DNA of 64,000 nt from Streptomyces sp. ERV7 (GTDB lineage: Bacteria > Actinomycetota > Actinomycetes > Streptomycetales > Streptomycetaceae), in contig NZ_LYOY01000051.1 in assembly GCF_001653515.1 (NCBI RefSeq), positions 578,001 to 642,000 of the forward strand, in the 5' to 3' direction. The notes under the pieces were generated by a model, which was given only the letters and a program-made list of their open reading frames with translations, was not told the origin of the DNA and ran no database searches. Positions 62,331 to 64,000 of the stretch are shown in pieces (position 1 is the stretch's first letter; each line of letters starts with the position of its first letter). Both the position numbers and the translations under genes were made by a program.

Positions 62331-62404
62331 GGTTTCTCACATCTTCCAAACAGATATGTGCAGGAACTGTCACGGCCGGTTGAGGCCGTGGCCGGCAACG
62401 CCGA

Positions 62405-62434
62405 AGGGCCGCACCGCCGAAGCGGTACGGCCCT
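62405..62434 (-). terminator. Terminator of FG-GAP paralogue 2
   Basis: AGGGCCGCACCGC (62405-62417) pairs with GCGGTACGGCCCT (62422-62434) with one mismatch around CGAA. It lies 49 bases after the stop of the minus-strand gene at 62483. Confidence 0.85.
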
Positions 62435-62482
62435 CCGTCAGATCGGATCAGACCGGTTCAGACCGGATCAACCCGGATCGGA

Positions 62483-63412
62483 TCAGAAGAACAGCCGGTA
62501 CGTGTTCCAGCCGCTCGTGCCGATCTTCACACGGCCCTGGAACGGGGAAGCGGCGTTGCCGGTGCCCTTGTACAGGTACAGCGCGCCCGAGCCGTCGCGG
62601 CCGACGAGGTCGGCCTTGCCGTCCAGGTCGATGTCGCCCGCGGCGAAGATGGTGTTGTAGGTGTTCCACCCACCACCGATCTTCGTGCGGCCCTCGAAGG
62701 GCGCCTTGTAGTTGCCGGTGCCCTTGTAGAGCCACAGGGTGCCGTCGCCGCCGCGGGCCACGATGTCGGCCTTGCCGTCACCGGTCAGGTCGCCGTTGCC
62801 GGCGATCTGGGTGTACTGGCCCCAGCCGCCGCCGACCGTGTAGCGGGACGTCATCTTGCCGTCGCCGTAACCCAGGTACAGGTACAGCGTGCCCGAGGAG
62901 TCACGGCCCAGGAGGTCGCCGGCACCGGCGCCGCCCAGGTTGCCCGGGGAGAGGAGGAGGTTGTAGGTGTTCCAACCGCCGCCCACCTTCCACGGGGCGC
63001 TGCCGTCGTTGGCGGCGTAGGAGAGGTTGCCGTTGTAGTCGGCCTCCCAGACACCGTCCTCGAGGTTGTCGGCGTTGTGGTCGACCAGGCCGACCCACTT
63101 GAGGCCGTTCCAGCCCGAGTCGTACTTGATCCGGCCCTCGAGGCCGCCGTTGCCGTCCGGCGCGTAGTAGTACACGTCGCCGGCCTTGTCGATGGCGTTC
63201 AGGCCGTACAGCGGCGCGTCACCCGGGTTCGCCGCCTGGGCGCCGGTCAGCGCGCCCTTGGCCGGCTTGGCGACCGGAGCCTTGAACGGCTTCGCCGAGG
63301 GGTTGTCGGCGGCGAAGGCGGAGGCGCCGGTGCCGACGAGGGCGGCGGTGACCGCCGCGGCAGCGAGACGGGAAGCTATCCGCCCACGCTTAGGGCCAGA
63401 GATCTTGGCCAC
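62483..63412 (-). CDS. Secreted FG-GAP/VCBS repeat protein, paralogue 2
   Basis: A 309-residue exported protein, closely similar to paralogue 1. The GTG at 63412 is preferred because the ATGGAG at 63424 gives GGAG at 6-base spacing. The signal peptide is GRIASRLAAAAVTAALVG. The N-terminal third differs from paralogue 1 (KWVGLVDHNADNLEDGVWE), while the C-terminal FG-GAP units are nearly identical in DNA (GGGWGQYTQIAGNGDLTGDG, GGGWNTYNTIFAAGDIDLDG). Such mosaic similarity suggests exchange of the C-terminal part between tandem genes. Confidence 0.85.
   Translation of the reverse strand: MAKISGPKRGRIASRLAAAAVTAALVGTGASAFAADNPSAKPFKAPVAKPAKGALTGAQAANPGDAPLYGLNAIDKAGDVYYYAPDGNGGLEGRIKYDSGWNGLKWVGLVDHNADNLEDGVWEADYNGNLSYAANDGSAPWKVGGGWNTYNLLLSPGNLGGAGAGDLLGRDSSGTLYLYLGYGDGKMTSRYTVGGGWGQYTQIAGNGDLTGDGKADIVARGGDGTLWLYKGTGNYKAPFEGRTKIGGGWNTYNTIFAAGDIDLDGKADLVGRDGSGALYLYKGTGNAASPFQGRVKIGTSGWNTYRLFF
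62654..62833. repeat. Block B of the shared 180-bp repeat
   Basis: Copy in paralogue 2, about three differences from block A by eye. It encodes the unit that runs from GGGWGQYTQIAGNG to GGGWNTYN. Confidence 0.9.
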
Positions 63413-63483
63413 GTATGTCTCCATTGGTCGTGATTGAGACGTGATGTGACTCGGGTGTCGAGTCGCGTCACGAGTTCAGCGGA

Positions 63484-63494
63484 ATCGTTTCACG
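63484..63494 (-). promoter_or_regulatory. Shared promoter-region motif, copy 2
   Basis: CGTGAAACGAT on the minus strand, as at 62320-62330, placed 72 bases before the GTG at 63412. A second shared word, GTCTCAA, lies nearer both start codons. Confidence 0.45.
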
Positions 63495-63590
63495 ACTCCT
63501 TTACCTGTCAACCCGCTTGGCGACAAAGGGGATCAAGACAACATCTCTTTCTCGTCACGTGTTCACCCGCCGTATCCCAAAAACGCTCAA

Positions 63591-63624
63591 AGGGCAGCAT
63601 TCCCCCGTGGGGGAATGCTGCCCT
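63591..63624 (-). terminator. Terminator of FG-GAP paralogue 3
   Basis: AGGGCAGCATTCCCCC (63591-63606) and GGGGGAATGCTGCCCT (63609-63624) are perfect 16-bp complements. It follows the minus-strand stop at 63662 by 37 bases. Confidence 0.92.
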
Positions 63625-63661
63625 CCGGTTCTTCGCGGTGCAGATCCGTGGTGCGGAGACG

Positions 63662-64000
63662 TCAGAACATCAGCCGGTACGTGTTCCAGCCGCCGTTCCC
63701 GATCTTCACCCTCGGCTTGTACGGGGCCGCGGCGCTGCCGGTGCCCTTGTACAGGTACAGCGCGCCCGCGGCGTCGCGCCCGAGCAGGTCGGTGGTGCCG
63801 TCGAGGTCCACGTCGCCCGAGGAGACGAGGGCGTTGTAGGTGTTCCAGCCGCCGCCTATCTTGGTGCGGCCCTCGAAGGGCGCCTTGTAGTTGCCGGTGC
63901 CCTTGTAGAGCCACAGGGTGCCGTCGCCGCCGCGGGCCACGATGTCGGCCTTGCCGTCACCGGTCAGGTCGCCGTTGCCCGCCAGCGCCGTGTACTGGCC
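63662..64000 (-). CDS. FG-GAP/VCBS repeat protein, paralogue 3 (5' part outside window)
   Basis: The frame is open to the window edge and is the C-terminal 112 residues of a third family member. It shows GQYTALAGNGDLTGDGKADI, then GGGWNTYNALVSSGDVDLDG and the same ending as the others (GNGGWNTYRLMF). The internal ATG near 63940 is not the start, since homology continues past it. The gene follows the same orientation, so three or more copies stand in tandem. Confidence 0.85.
   Translation of the reverse strand, partial: GQYTALAGNGDLTGDGKADIVARGGDGTLWLYKGTGNYKAPFEGRTKIGGGWNTYNALVSSGDVDLDGTTDLLGRDAAGALYLYKGTGSAAAPYKPRVKIGNGGWNTYRLMF
63833..64000. repeat. Block C of the shared repeat, cut by the window edge
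   Basis: Third copy of the block, in paralogue 3. It is nearly identical to blocks A and B through the middle and diverges toward the window edge (GCCAGCGCCGTG instead of GCGATCTGGGTG). Confidence 0.85.

Overview
The window reads as chromosomal DNA of a Streptomyces or close relative. GC is very high with strong third-position GC, GTG starts are frequent, ATGA start/stop overlaps are common, and the families are typical actinomycete ones (GlxA, WHG-type TetR, LemA-DUF2207, HTH-MurA fusion, AcnA). From memory, the order arcA-argF ... HTH-murA-acnA resembles the SCO5975-SCO5999 stretch of the S. coelicolor core chromosome. I saw no tRNA, rRNA, CRISPR array, transposase or attachment site.

Layout. 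1-5180: a cut-off TetR gene, an oxidoreductase divergent from a GlxA-type activator, a LuxR-type regulator and an M24 aminopeptidase P. 5268-12805: a lamin-tail secreted protein, RNA 2',3'-cyclic phosphodiesterase ThpR, a two-gene xanthine-dehydrogenase-like molybdoenzyme, a universal stress protein, an EndoIII-like protein, a ricin-type lectin and an NTF2-like protein. 12971-23416: LemA-DUF2207 pair, MHS transporter, DUF4190 protein, a NarL-type two-component system behind a 22-bp palindrome, a large TerD-like protein, a small secreted protein and a LysR regulator. 23621-30652: the Hen1-Pnkp RNA repair operon, arginine deiminase and ornithine carbamoyltransferase, and an RsbW-like ATPase. 30986-40479: an aromatic acyl-CoA cluster (enoyl-CoA hydratase, flavin monooxygenase/old-yellow-enzyme fusion, PaaX regulator, aryl-CoA ligase, acyl-CoA dehydrogenase, RidA-like protein), interrupted by terB and an M56-BlaI pair. 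It fits CoA-dependent breakdown of 2-aminobenzoate or salicylate. The ligase gene carries a perfect 132-bp in-frame tandem duplication. 40837-46884: an M9 collagenase, then a D-hydroxyproline-dehydrogenase-like locus that a deletion has fused to the 3' part of an ornithine-cyclodeaminase gene, with its GntR regulator. 47076-53857: a DHA2 efflux pump, the HTH-MurA fusion and aconitase with two stacked operator-like sites.

54125-61227 is an island of visibly lower third-position GC. It holds a 1350-residue secreted polymorphic toxin (ALF repeats, alanine-rich coiled coils, pretoxin HINT, about 125-residue toxic tip), a candidate immunity gene downstream, and in the other direction a small secreted protein and a trypsin-fold pseudoprotease with FG-GAP repeats. 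61329-64000 is a tandem family of secreted FG-GAP proteins that share near-identical DNA blocks.

The strongest candidates for new biology are the toxin island with its unrecognised tip and immunity protein, the pseudoprotease, and the two fresh structural changes (ligase duplication, deletion fusion). All calls are by eye; no database search was run.
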